NCBI GenBank assembly: GCA_028583405.1
Contig: CM053244.1
Span: 4,345,425 to 4,409,424, forward strand
Length of the DNA: 64,000 nt
Source: Pogonophryne albipinna
Lineage: Eukaryota; Chordata; Actinopteri; Perciformes; Artedidraconidae
Direction: 5' to 3'
The notes under the pieces were generated by a model. That model had not been told where the DNA came from and did not search any database. It saw nothing but the letters and a program-made list of their open reading frames with translations. This document shows, one piece after another, positions 21,670 through 34,790 of the stretch. Every line of letters begins with the position of its first letter. Position 1 is the first letter of the stretch. Position numbers and translations under genes: made by a program.

Positions 21670-23860
21670 TAAATGATGACGCATCGCTCTCCCCTACTCG
21701 AAAGTAGATAAGCTGCTTTTCTAAGTAAAACGTGTCGGCAGAACTGGCCCTGTTTTAACTTGGTATCGGATCGATATTGGACGTGCTGTCCCTGTGATAC
21801 AATTCACTCCCATCCTATGGTGACGTGTGTCCAGTCCCTCCCACCTGAAGAGTTGAGGGTCCTGATTGGTGCGCTAATTGGCCCAACCCTACAATCCCAG
21901 CATGCACCTGCAGACTGAGCCTATCCATACTGCATGGATCTGGGCCTTGGGGGCGCTGACATTGATTCAGACGCCACACACCTCCCGTGTTGTATTTTCA
22001 TTGGTAACTAGGTGACCTCGTTAATGAAGTCATTGGGGTGAGATTGTGTTTTATTTGTTATTATCATACCTTTTACTGCACAGTTAGTAACCGTAGGTGC
22101 AAGGGTGCTGTTTTTAATGTATTTTTTTTTTAATGGGATTTGTATTGTTTGTTTTTGTATTTCTTTTTTTGGTAATAAATCGTACCTTAGCGTAGCGCTG
22201 TTTTTGTTCTATTCCGATCGTTGTTTTAAGATCACCACCAGGCCCTTCTTCTCTTACAAGAGCACTACCTTTTGTATCCTTTTAGTTCGAGTTTTTCAAT
22301 AAATCACTTTATTTTACCAAGAACATCTGGTTTGTGTTGCTCTCCTTCCTTTCAAAAGGCTTGGTCGTTTCAAAGCTAAGAGCTGACAGCAGTAGAAACC
22401 TAGCAGGAGCAACTGCAACAGGCTCCATGTACGCATGGAGAAGACTCTGCGGAGGGAGAGCTCTAACGAATCCAACACAGTCGGCAGATTGAGTTTACTA
22501 AAGCAAATATTTCTTTGACGCTTGTCTGGATGAAGAAATAATGTAATTGGTTTAGCAAGTCCTCAAGGGGCAGAAAGACACAGTGTTTGTGTCCAATTAG
22601 AAAAGCTATCAATCAAGTTCAAATGTATTTTCATGGAACCTCAGCAAGCCGAGGTCCCTTAAATTGCATTTAAAAAGACAGAAGCCTTAATTCAACTCAA
22701 CTGCGAGAGACCCAGTCTTTTATTCAATACAGGCAACTTCTCTAGTTGTTTGTTAAAACAACCAATATCTTCCATCAAGCACAGTTTGAGTAATTTATTT
22801 CTTAATCATCTCTCAACTGCCTTTAAGAAAGACTTACAAATGGCTCTCGAAATGGGAAGTAAAATAGGCTTTTTAATTAGACTTGATTTTGTGTCCTAAA
22901 ACAAGTTTCAAGTTCACCAGCGAGGGATATTGAGCTGGAGGCCAACGGTTAAGTTGTAGTGTACACATTACTCGTGCTGTTTGCTCTGCTGACATTACAA
23001 AATGAGATTATGATATGTCCTCCTATAACCTTTGCTTCAGCAGAATAATTACTTTAGTTGTACCCTGGAAAATGACATGTCAGAGTTTGCAAACGACAAC
23101 GACCTGCCGGAAGGGACAGAGTTTGAACTGCTCCAAAAGTTGCCTAGTAGAGGAGAACTAGGAGAGAGGGAAAAACAAGGCTATACAGAGAAGGAGCTGG
23201 GTGACAGAGCTAGGTAGTCTGAGGCTGCGGCATCAAACAATCTTGAGGCAAACACACACAGGAGGAAGGAGTTCAGTTTGTTACAGCTAATACCAATTTA
23301 TATGAAACAATTATCAGCAATTATGTCAGCATGTGAGGGACTGGGACAAAGTCAGAGCCAATATGAATTTACTTTCTTGAAGTTCACACAAATTGTCAGA
23401 ATAATTTCAGAAATGTGTTTATGCATTGGAAAACGATGTCTAACTTCCCCAGGTTTTCCAATTGAAATTGTGTAAGTACATGTTAATGATGCCATGCCTT
23501 TATTTTGGGGGTCCCCTTGTTTCAGCGGCACATTATTATCCAGAATGACATCGGACCTGCTGGGCTGTAATACTTCTTATTCTTCAATGGCCTTGGAATG
23601 ACCTGCCTCTGATAGGCTTTCCCTACACCTGTTATTCCTAACCCACCCATCCAACAAAGGAAACAAGTACTAGCCATTCAAAGACAGAGTAGGGAGGGTC
23701 ATGCAGATCCGACGTCATTCTACAAAAAATGGATCCCCATGCTTCCATTAGTCGAAGGAGATTGTGTATTGTAGACATGTATAAAGAGAACTGGCGTTGG
23801 AGGCGGGGCACTGTTCAGGAAAGTTGCTCAGTGGCTAATGACTCTCCGTTCGTACTGGGA
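21670..23860. other. Non-coding stretch, no gene seen
   Basis: Two AATAAA signals (about 22174 and 22300) lie in a T-rich stretch at 22080-22340 that could be the end of a retroelement or LTR, but no paired repeat or primer site was found. The rest (22340-23860) is unique-looking with short chance ORFs. Confidence 0.4.
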
Positions 23861-24015
23861 AGTTGATGTTGTATAAAACTACAATATTTATATACGCTGA
23901 TTTACAGAGGTCTCTTCCCCAATGTTATCCAATGGGAACAAGTGATTTTGGGCCAAATGACATCACAAACTCACACCAAAGTTGTAGTATCGCTGTTTGA
24001 CCACTACGAAAATTA
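23861..24015 (+). repeat. Dispersed fish repeat fragment (shared with 50 kb)
   Basis: Contains CGCTGATTTACAGAGGTCTC, then CCAAATGACATCACA and GTAGTATCGCTGTTTGACCA. The same order of blocks occurs inverted at 49975-50190. An interspersed repeat of unassigned class. Confidence 0.6.
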
Positions 24016-24064
24016 GCTTCAACACATGGCACACTTCCTGGGGGTTTGTATTTAGGCAACACAG

Positions 24065-24748
24065 TCCCTGATAGTCCAATAGCGACGCTTGGTCAGGGTT
24101 CTTTGGCCATCAGTTATGGATATGGGGACACACGTTCGAGTCCAGTTTTCGATAGTGTGCCGTCGATGGGTTTCATTCCATTTCAAAGTGCTGTTTGACG
24201 CTCGGCGTAAACTTTGCACACTGCCACTCCAACATCCAATCACAGAGCTTGAGGACTGATCACGGGGTTTGTCAAGCAAAGCACATGGTGTAGTCTCAAA
24301 CAATAGCTGAGGATTCTGGGTAGTGTAGTGTCTGCTGCCATCTGAAACTCAGAAAAAATATTTGTTTCTCCGAATCGAAGGGGAAAAACACAAAAGCATT
24401 GCACACAATATAAACCAATCAATGTTGTGTTATCAACAAGGATAATCTGGTGTGTTTGAGTTGATGAGTAGTGCAGATATCACTGTCAAATCAATCGACA
24501 GTAAGGGGAATACTAACTTCCGGGTGTACAATCCTCCGTTATCCAATGGGAATGGACGCTCACATTGCCTTTAACTGCCGCCGACATGGACCGATGCGGT
24601 GCTTCCCTGAGCGTCACATTGCCGATGGGAATACATTGCAATCAGTTGAAAGCTCTTTGCGTCCGTTTATGAAGCTGAAGGAGCCTCGGAGCGTCACAAC
24701 TGGACGCCACGGGACCCTGACCAAGCGTCGCTCCTGGACCATCAGGGA
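24065..24748. mobile_element. Non-autonomous element with TCCCTGAT inverted ends
   Basis: Begins TCCCTGATAGTCCA, followed by AGCGACGCTTGGTCAGGGT, and ends with the inverse, ACCCTGACCAAGCGTCGCT then ATCAGGGA. The inverted ends span about 35 bp with a few mismatches. No clear target duplication was seen. The body holds only short ORFs. Family unassigned. Confidence 0.55.
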
Positions 24749-25460
24749 GTGAGAGTGTGTTGGTTTAGGAGCAAGAAGGCTAAAATGCAGTTGGAAAAAT
24801 GCGTTTTCCCGATTAAGAAAATTCCAAAATTAAATAATTCCAAAAAGATGATTGCATCATCGCTGCTATTTATATTTTATTTAGATTGAAAAACTGTTTT
24901 CTAATATTAATGAAAAGGTTGCACGCCACATAACAATCCAGGATACTATATGGTCCGAGATGTGTGGGTTAAAAACTGGGCCATCATGGGTGCATCGTTG
25001 TGTCATCTCAATTTGCACTTCTTTCATTTGGATTCATATTTCTCACAACCAGCGCTAACGCACACCAACTGAGTGCAGTGTGACACTTCCCTTAAGCTCT
25101 GTGCCAGATATGTCAGCCACAGAGTAATTGCATATTCAAGGCACGTGGTAATGTCACAAGCTAGGTGAGCTCCTTCTATCGGATCAGAAGGAAAAGCTTC
25201 CAGTGTGCTCTGCAGTGCCAGCTCTCACGCTGTCATTCTGGCAGTCTTCCCTTTCTCACCAGCCTGTTCTGTGTCCTTCTTCTACTTACTTTTACATTCT
25301 TACAAAACAGTTTATCAGCAGCTCTAGCCTGTACCACTATAATGGTTACTGGAGAAGACGTATTGCACAAGTATTCTTTAGTGTCACAAGTCAGTTGGTA
25401 ATGGCCAACTCACTCTTTCATTTAGTAAGCAATATGTAAGAGTAAGCAGCTGAGCCGTAT
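24749..25460. other. Non-coding stretch, no gene seen
   Basis: Unique-looking AT-rich sequence. Nothing recognised. Confidence 0.5.
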
Positions 25461-25560
25461 CAATCAATCAATGTTTATTTATAGAGCCCAATATCACAAA
25501 TGTTACATTTGTCTCAGTGGACTTCACAGTTTGTACAGAATATCAGTATGACGATATGTA
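25461..25560 (-). mobile_element. LINE (L2-like) 3-prime tail
   Basis: Read on the minus strand the piece ends ATTGGGCTCTATAAATAAAC followed by ATTGATTGATTG. This is the usual 3-prime tail of fish L2-type LINEs, with a terminal tetranucleotide run. Only about 100 bp remain. Confidence 0.7.
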
Positions 25561-28312
25561 GAATGCGGTGCATTCAGGGGCCATCTGGGAGTTTGGGGAA
25601 TCACAGAATGGCTGCTAACTCAAGGCGGCCGGCATGCATGAATATATAATAATGTGTTTCCCTTTAAACATGAATTGAGTTGCAACAATGACAGTTGACA
25701 GCGCTAAGCGAGCGTTTGGCTCTTACTGGCCACATAAAGATATCTTCCATAATACTATGAGCTAAGATTAAGACATTGTGACACCACTACTGAGGGCTCC
25801 TGCATTTCCATGAAGAAAGAGACATTTGAAAACACTGAATCCCTTTCCTGCCAAAGGATTGAAGCACATCTCAAATAAATTACTAATACGTTTATAAACA
25901 AGGCAATATGATAGTCATAATGGAACAGCAACAGCATGGCCGCAGTTAACTGAGCAGTTGAAGGAATGTTCCTTTCTCTGAGTGCAGTGGGCTACAGATT
26001 CACTGTCGCCTGCAACCACCAAGCCCACGGGTTTCAATTTGCACACATCGGCACAACAGCTGTGCCAAGAGTGAAAAGTCACTAGATGCGATTCTGGCTA
26101 AAGAACGAAGTGTTCATTGACGGTGGTTACATTACATTTGAAACCAGCCAAAATCAAACGCTTCTTGTTGTTCAGTTTATCCATTGCTGTCTGTCCCTGG
26201 GTTACAACACAACCATTTAGTCAAGCTGACAATGTTTCCAATTTTAAGATTTGATTATGCTTTGATTATCCTCTCAGGATGAGTTTGCATGATAGGTGAG
26301 AGAAAACAAACTGAGGCTCAATGAAAAGTCTTTGAAACAGCAATCAGATCAAGTCCAAGAGAAAACATAGTACCATTCAATCAATTGAAATGTTGTACTA
26401 TTTGTCTCGTGTCCTCTCAAATCATCAAATCACCTGCAGACTTCCACCCATAACATGAACCAGGGTCTTCAATTCATTTAGTCAAGCCTTCACATTTTGA
26501 AACATTTATCCCTCAGGTCTTACCAACTGTCCCTCCGTTGCCTAACTTCACCGTCTCAGATCTCTTTCCATGTGTCCTTAGCTCATTTCTCTCTCTTATT
26601 TTGTAGTTCTTCGTACCTCTCTTTTCCAGTATAATAATGAGTGAGAGGTGCAGTGGGACCCCCGGCTCTTTCCCTCCTCCACCCTCACCCTCTCTCCTTC
26701 CTGTTGCTGCCTCATTCATCTCTCTTTGTCTTTCTGTCTTAAAGCCTGAGTACAGGGGGGGCAATTATACAGATGGTATTCATGTAGCCAGTTCCCATGG
26801 TGACTGCACTGTTGCGACGCAGGGTACAGCGAAAAGGCTGACAGTCGCATGCCAAGGAATCAACTAATGTTTTTGAGGGCCAGTATCAACATATCGACAG
26901 GGTTGGAACTTGACCAGCAGGTCGACAGTGGTGCTGTTCTTTTGGTGTCTCTCGACCATTCGTGTTAAAGGGCCAGTACCTGTTGTCTATTTATCAATGT
27001 AGATTGTTTTGGTGAGCGTTGGAGGTATTGACCGTAGAAATTCCTCACGTTTCTCCAATGTAATGCCCTGTGTCCAAATGAGCTCATGTTTGAAGTCACC
27101 AGGTGAAACACAAAACAAGATTGTTAAATAGGATAACAGACTGCTCTTTTTGGCATCATTTATTAACTATACAACATGTAATACATGTTCCCTTCATTAT
27201 GTAATAACAACTCCTTTTGTAATAATGTGCCCACTATGTAGTAAACAAGTTCAATGCAGATAATAATACATGGAGCCACATTTTGAAATATATTATTACA
27301 TATTGCAGTGGTTATTACAAAATGAGTTGCAAACAATAATATTACAACTGTTATTTATTCAACCATGAATCATCCTTACTCAATTAATTTAAAAATATTT
27401 CAGTAGAATATCTTTCATTGGCCAAAACTAGATCAAGTGTTTATCCATTAGCCAACATGAATATCAACATCAACGTTGGGATGTATTTACAGTTTGGTTA
27501 CATAATGAATATTACAGTTGTTTAAAAGGGCAACTCACACATTTTGTAATAACCATTGCAACATTTAATAATTGATTACAAAATGCAGGGAAATGTATGT
27601 TATATTGCGTTCAGGCTGTTGATTACAGAATGCAGCAGATTATTACAAAATGTGGGTTTTATTACATAATTACGTGAACATTGTCTTGAGTCATTACATG
27701 TGTTGTTTATAGGCTTTTATTCTTTCCTTGTCCTTCTTTTAATGAGTATTTTGATAACTGTTACACATTGATAGAAACATGCATTTCTCCTCATTGTGAA
27801 CATATATTGCAGTGTTCAGAATATATGGTACGTACATGGTCTTTTATAAATCTGAATATATAGTGCATACATGTCCCCATATAAATGTGAATATATAGTA
27901 AATGTATGTTCACATATATACACAACCAATATATTATATATATTTACATATATTACTCAATATATGGAAAGCAGCAATTACTGATGTATTATCCCATATA
28001 TTGCAATATATTAACACAATATATTATTCTATACATCTTCAATATATTTTGTAGATATGAATAAATATGTTTTTCATGTTGATTATTAATCAGTATCAGT
28101 TGGTGTAGCCAACAGCAAGATTTACTTTATTCAATCTTTTCAATGAACCAGTAAATCAGAAAACTAAATAATGCAATATATTGACAGTTAATATATGGGG
28201 AAATATATTTTCGTTGCGTACATTTCTACAATGACGTGTGGCGCTTTTCCGTAAAGTTAACCAACACGCTCTGGGGGGGGGCATAAAAAAGGCTGATTGG
28301 AAGAAGGAAATA
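25561..28312. other. Non-coding, AT-rich stretch
   Basis: No gene recognised. From about 27130 to 28200 the sequence is strongly AT-rich, with many ATTACAAAATG/ATTACATAATG variants (27310-27670) and then a block of short ATATATTG/CAATATAT palindromes (27830-28060). These may be remnants of a simple-sequence-rich element. Confidence 0.5.
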
Positions 28313-28750
28313 TTATTCAAAGAATTCCTGTTGAGTGGCAGTGTGAGATGTAGACAACAAACATGTCCTCCACAACTGAGATGCAATGTTAGGTAGTGCA
28401 GGTATTCTCAGGCGAGCCTCTTGTCCGTGAGTAGATGCATACTTCATGTGTATTGATACAGTTCGCAGCGATGCATTTATGTAGAAAGAAATAGTTCCTA
28501 CATGCTTACACCTAGGTCTTTTCATTATCTTGAAATACCAGTTCTTGATTCCTGGAATGACATTGCTGAAGAGTTTTTTAGTCCCTTTGAGCACTTCAAG
28601 CCCAGAGCCATCTAGTTCTATTGCATTCGAGAGAAGGCAGATATCTCCATGGCCAATATCTCCAACACTTGGCAAATCACATCTAACTGCCTGGCCAATA
28701 GACGGGGTCATATATTGTTTTACACCTGTTGCTTCCCTGATGGCTTCCAC
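28313..28750 (-). other. Unassigned open reading frame, about 145 codons
   Basis: The minus strand is open from a TGA just upstream of 28750 to a TAA at 28313. The frame has no ATG at its start; the first in-frame ATG is about 14 codons in (VKQYMTPSIGQ), so if real this is an internal exon or a broken gene. The translation has mixed composition unlike the repeat-derived frames, with GDICLLSNAIELDGSGLEVL and IPGIKNWYFKIMKRPRCKH. I do not recognise a family. An inverted LINE tail follows on the opposite strand, so capture within a mobile element is possible. Chance openness over 145 codons cannot be excluded. Confidence 0.3.
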
Positions 28751-28869
28751 AGGATTGTAGCTGACATCCTCGTGGATTCATCTTCTTATTACAGACACAT
28801 GCATTTCCTAACATTCGGTCTATATGCTGTGAAATGTATTCTCTTGGATTTACACACAGCATCTATTGC

Positions 28870-29330
28870 ACGTCTGTCCGTCCTGGGAGAGGGATCCCTC
28901 CTCTGTTGCTCTCCCTGAGGTTTCTCCCATGTTCCCTTAAACTGTGGGTTTTCTCTGGAAGTGTTTCCTTGTACGATGTGAGGGTCTAAGGACAGAGGGT
29001 CTAAGGTCAGAGGGTCTGAGGACAGAGGGTCTGAGGACAGAGGGTCTAAGGACAGAGGGTCTAAGGACAGAGGGTCAGAGGACAGAGGGCCTGAGGACAG
29101 AGGGACTAAGGACAGAGGGTCTAAGGACAGAGGGTCTAAGGACAGAGGGTCTAAGGACAGAGGGTGTCGTTTTTCTCATACTGATATTCTGAACAATCTG
29201 TGCTGTTGTATTTGCTGTAAAGTGTCTGTAGGCTATTTTTATTATATGTTCAGCACTTTGGCTCGACCAAACATCGTTTATAAATGTGCTGTATAAATAA
29301 AACTTGATTTGATTTGATTACACACTATAC
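28870..29330 (+). mobile_element. LINE (L2-like) 3-prime tail with internal minisatellite
   Basis: Starts with CCTGGGAGAGGGATCCCTCC and CTCCCTGAGGTTTCTCCCAT, the hallmark 3-prime region of fish L2-type LINEs and of SINEs that share it. It ends ATAAATAAAACTTGATTTGA with a short TTGAT run. Between them the normally single GAGGGTCTAAGGACAGAGGG motif has been multiplied. Confidence 0.8.
28980..29164. repeat. 15-bp minisatellite in a LINE tail
   Basis: About 12 copies of AGGGTCTAAGGACAG with few changes (TCTGAGG, TCAGAGG). The unit equals the reverse complement of the array at 57757-58295. Confidence 0.95.
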
Positions 29331-31327
29331 TTATGGCCTCATTATCAAATCATTACTGATGTTGGCATTGGTTTGGGTTTGTTGACCCTAATTATATCCG
29401 AAAAATCACTAGACATATCTTAAATTAAAAAAGGGCATTTAATAATTACTATTTATAACATTTTTCTTCAATATGTATTATTTCCAGTTGAACTATACGA
29501 ATTCAGCCAACGTGAAACAACAAAAGATTTGTGTTTGTGTTTGGAGAGACCATCAAAATGTAAATCCAAAGTCATTCCTGAGGGAAATATCTGTCTCTTA
29601 AATGCTCTACTATATTAACCAGCGTGTCACTAAAGGCATTTTGTACTGTCCTATTTGTCTGTGAGCTCATCACTAAGATGAACGCCTTTCACATCCTAGA
29701 CAATTGTTAATCAATCTTTTGCATGGAGCTTTAAATCTTGAACTGACTGTGGGGCATATGACATAACAAATACACATGGGCTTAAACTCATTGAAACCCT
29801 TTGGAGAAGACTTCTACAAACAGAAATATTAAAAGCCAGGTATTATTCATGATATTTTAATAGCTGTATTTTAACATTCCCCTTAATTTAAAACACTTAT
29901 CTTACAATTCCAATCACCTCCACTCTAATTCCAGACACTTTACTGCCACTGTAAATAAATGGTAGGTAACGGCCACCGTAAATACATATCTAATTATCCC
30001 TGGTCCATCCCTCAGCGCACAATGGCTCCGGTGTAATAACATCATAAACTCTCGGGAAACGTATGTGCACCGTGTTATACGAGCCTGAGGGGATTGGTCA
30101 AATACGGTTGTACCATGTGTTGCAAATCCTTTGACGGAGGGTCCTCACTGTTGCTGTGGCAACTGATTGATTACCGGGACACTGGAGTAATGAGAAAAGG
30201 CATTACGGGTAAAAAGACGAGGGCCATGGCATAGCATTAGGACATACAACCACATTTCTCTGTGTTCATAATGAAGATACAAGTTTTATCATTTCAACTT
30301 TATTGTACGAGACAGAGCCATACAACACAAAGAAATTGCTCAAACACATAAAAAGCTAAAACAAATCGACCGAATAAAGGGTGGGGTGGGGGGGATGAGT
30401 GTACATTTGAATGCATGTGTTTTCATTCCCATGTTTAATACGTAGTGCAACACACTGCATTATGTGGTTTTGGTCTTGCATCAGTACTTTATTTACTCAA
30501 ATGCATAGGTACTGTGTACTTTTATATATTATTAATTGTATTTATTAATTGTTATTTTAATACTTTTTTACTCCTGATGTATTTTCTAAATAACATTCCC
30601 AATCTTCATCCCTGGCGTCAACACAATGGGTCCAAAAACGGTATCTGTTTTTACAATAATTGTTTTGTTCACTTGATCTCTGGGCATTTCGTTTGAATTA
30701 GTCCACCCAAAATAATAACAAAGCTTATTACTTGTGACTTTAATCAGGGGATTGTGTTTGTTTCTCGTTATTTGGTTGAACGCTGCGTGCACACACGGAT
30801 AAGCATCTGAAATCGAGGGCTTGTTGGTATTCATTTCCACTGTCTCAAACCAACCCCTGCTTGGACTGTCACTGGTGGAATCCTAACAGAGCTACAGGCC
30901 CATTAGTCCGGTGAAGTATGAAGGCGCGTGCCATGAGGTCAGTGTCTCCGCCAGACAGCTTGCAGTTGGCTAATCACCCAAAACGCTTGGCTCCTTAACA
31001 GAAATGTGATCATCACACAAGGGACGGGCACGAGAGCAGTGCTCATATATAATGAAGCCCTAAGTGGCCCGGCTGGCTGACCCTAGATCCATCTGGGTCT
31101 CAGTCATTCTTGAAATACCCTAGAGCTCAGGGCTTATTTGATGCAAAGCAGATTGAGTGCATGAGGGAAAGGTCCATGTATGGAGGAAAGGCCCATTAAG
31201 GGTCTGGCCATCACCTACACTGTCATATAGAATTACATTTGAATATAATAGGACTCAGTTGAACAGGACGCTAAACATACATTTGACTGAGTGCTGAATT
31301 AGATAAGAGAGTCTTGGTCAGATTGAA

Positions 31328-31430
31328 GGCAAGGCAAGTTTAAAGCACATTGCAACAACAAGGCCATTTAAAGGGCTTTAAAAAGACATGGAGCAAAAGA
31401 AACACATTATAAAATGAGATTTAAAAACAG
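31328..31430 (-). mobile_element. Decayed LINE 3-prime tail
   Basis: AAGGCAAGGCAAGTTTAAAG followed by GCAACAACAAGGC and AAAGGGCTTTAAAAAGACAT resembles, on this strand, the start of the inverted tail common to fish LINEs. The copy is short and diverged. Confidence 0.45.
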
Positions 31431-34400
31431 CCATTAACAAGAGAAGAGAATGCAAGTGAAAGCAAGGGTGAATAGACTAGCCCATGTATACAGTCCAAGA
31501 ATAAAAGAGTGACGTGTAAGATATGAATAGTTATTTAAATAAGTGTTCTACTTTGGACCTGCAGTTTATCTCGGTTATAATGAGCAGAGAAACGGACTCC
31601 ATCTTTACTGTTGAAGTACATGTTATGCATTTGGCCTCTTGTTGGGAGTACTGCCCAGTCGTTTCTTCAAGTGCTGTTGAGAACAACTTGTTATAATATC
31701 GGTGACTTCAATTGCCCTCAGAAAGTGGAAGACTGAGAGAGGTGAGTCTAAAGAAGGTGGAGCATCAAACTTAAAACATTAGACACCATTCAATATCTTT
31801 TTTAATTGGATGTACTTCTGCAGTGAAGCCCAAATGTGCATTATATTAGATGTCAGTAGTTGATGTTAAATGCCATGAGAACATCCAGTGCTATTACTTG
31901 TTGAGCTTGATGGTGTTGTTTCTCAGTTGTGTGAATGTTGAGGATGAATTAGCATCTAGTCTTCTGGAACTGAAGTCAAAACTAGAATGTACTCGTTTTG
32001 GCAGAGGTGTAATACATCATGTTGTTGTGCCCACTAACTAATAACACAACACATGATGCTATCTTTCATATGTGTTGCGTTAGTTATTGCTCTTTAGGGA
32101 CCTTTACATATTTTGGGTTGCCATTTATTTGTGACAATGTTGTTTCTGTTTTCTTTGTAAGCAATCCCACTTATTGTCCTGTTTTTACATATTGTGTGAT
32201 CTTAAATAGAGGTGTTGTTTGTCTGTGGGCCTCAGCCAGCCACTTTGTAAAAGCAAATTGGGATCTAAATATAGAATAACAAATATGAAATGACAGAGTC
32301 AGCGAGTGCTACTGACACCAAAACAACTTCAACCACTAATGTATTTTCAATCACAGCCAACAAATAATGATGATAATGGGTATAAAGTTTATCTAACATC
32401 CCCTTTGTTGAACATACACTTTCATCATTTAGAAAAAAGGTAATTCAAAGAGCGATAAATCACTCTTTCCATTGGGAATGTAGTGGTGCATTCAGAGCGA
32501 ACAGAAAGCTAATGCTTCCCTCTCAAGTCGATGCACACACACGAATAGAGGCATGTTCTGGACATTCGCTCTCCCAACATATCAGAATTCCACGACATGT
32601 ACTAAAAAGCAATAAAGTTTGTTCAGCCATAGTTGAAACATTGTTGGTATCTACCATGGATGTATTAACATTACAATAGCCTGTCGAATCAGTCCAATTC
32701 ATGGAGAGGTCAATAAACTCTAAATTTAAACAAGGGCTAATTGAGTCTGAGTTGATTTCGCTTGAATAAAAAGATTTACGGACGTCTCTTTTCCAAGGTC
32801 ATTTTTGTTGCCCAATGATGTCACAAACAGGCGCCCTTCCACGGTGCTTGGTATCTGCATAAAGCCCCAATTCAACGTGCCCACATTAGCAAGTTGAATT
32901 ATCACTAAGCGTCTGGTGTGAACATCATAATACTTGTTTCTCAGGTCTTCACAGTCTTTCACTTAGCTTTAACCTCTTAAGCACCGCCCCCCCGATACCG
33001 GGTCATCTGAGGAAACAGCGTCTGAGTGCATCTTAATATTCAATGAACTCTGAATGTTTTATATCCTTGTGAGCATACTCTAATGTCTTTTGATTATTGA
33101 AATATATACAGTTCTGTTTCATATGAGTGTTGAGAGCTGTATCCATACATCTCTTCATGTTGCCCTCAAAGTGCACCAGATTGATGCATGCCCCCGGACC
33201 CCCCTAGAGGATGTGAGGTCATCACAAATAAAACAGGTTCACATGGAGAGGATACTAGATAAGTGTGCACACTCATTATACACACTACACATTTGTCTTG
33301 GATTAGTTAACACCATAGTCCCTAATATATTTGTAGAAAGGCAGGAAATGGAATTAAATTGAGAAAATCTTTCATTGCGGAGGACCCCCTGTTTTGTGTC
33401 CCCCCCACTTCTCAAACCAAAATTACACGTGTGTGCGTGTGTGTGTGTGTGTGTGTGTGGTTATACAGTACGGTACAGACTTCCAAGAGATGTGTGTAAG
33501 AGAAAAAAGAAATGGACTTCTCTGTGAGCATGTATAAAGGAGTGTGAGGCAGGTGTCAGAAGGGTGCGCTCCGTGAGTATGGCAGTGTGTACATGCCATA
33601 CGCTGCACTTCAGTGAAGAGCCATCTAGCTTCCATTTAGCATGCGGCAATTACGTCCTCCTGAGCCGCAGCGAGCCCGAGTGCTGCTAAGTGTTGCCAGC
33701 AGCAACCTTTGTTTGGAACAAGGACAGTGGTACTATGTAGGGTCTGAAGGGGTGAGCATAATTCAAGAGGCACGGAGTAAATATGCATTCCATTTCCAAT
33801 CTGAAATGCAACAAGCACAAACATGGACCCCTGGATTGACTTCAAGGTGGCCTGTTGGAAAGTGACCCTACGTTCCAAACCACGACTCTGTAGGCAACCC
33901 TCTGTGCCGGGTTCTTGGTGTCCTAAGCAACTAGAGAGGGAGAATGTCTTTTTATTGCTAGAGTTTGAGAATTTCTGACCAATATCCTCAATAATCTGAA
34001 TTTGTTGTGTAATTGCAAAACAATGAAATCATGACACCCTATTGATGCTTGTTTGATCTGTTAGTGACATATTACAAATGTATTCATCTAGCCATGCTAA
34101 CACCATGGCATTGTGCTAGCAATATCAGTGAGTTAGTGGATCTGCTACCTCAAACCAATTTGATAGAAATAGATTTTGGAAAGACATTCATGGAGAATCC
34201 TGATGACACCAATGATCCTCCTGGACATCTTTGTCGGATCAAAATTCCAAATGTGTACCTAATTCCACATTACCCTGTTTTAGCACTTATAGCTGAAAGT
34301 CCTGCCTTTCTGTGCTGTTTTTCCATTGGCTTGTTCTTTATGTTTTGATTACCCTTGTTATTGAACATATCAAAGCATCACCTTAGCCTCACGGCTTTTG

Positions 34401-34539
34401 AAAGTACTTATTAAGTAAAAACCTCGTGAGCAAACCAAGACAAGAGGAAGGCGTTGTTCTTATTTCAATATGGGAACATTTAAAGAGGATATCATTTGGT
34501 CATGTTCAGGTTCATAGTTCTTTGTTGAGCCTGTACTGT

Positions 34540-34790
34540 GGCTTTGATGTTCAAAAAGCTCTTTGTTTTCTCATACTGCCTGTGCCTCTTTTCCCCCTCT
34601 GTCTGAAACCAGGGTCCGGTCTGCTCTGATCTGGCTTTGTTGTGATTGGTCAACAACTTTGTATCTGACATATACTGCCCCTTAGTCTATCAAGGACAAG
34701 GCATTGGAGTGCCAGCCAACACAAGCACCCAAAACCCATATCACTTCTACAGGAAAGAGAAACCCCAGAAAGCACTGTAGCCTCTTTAAG
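34540..34790 (+). mobile_element. MITE fragment related to 60938-61166
   Basis: Shares CATACTGCCTGTGC, GTCTGAAACCAG, GTCTGCTCTGAT and TTGTTGTGATTGGTC with the MITE at 60.9 kb. It ends GTAGCCTCTTTAAGA, close to that element's right end. The left end is absent or too decayed to see. Confidence 0.55.

Noticed and set aside
21960..22340. Solo LTR with AATAAA signals
   Set aside because: No TG/CA-bounded repeat, target duplication or second copy could be identified.
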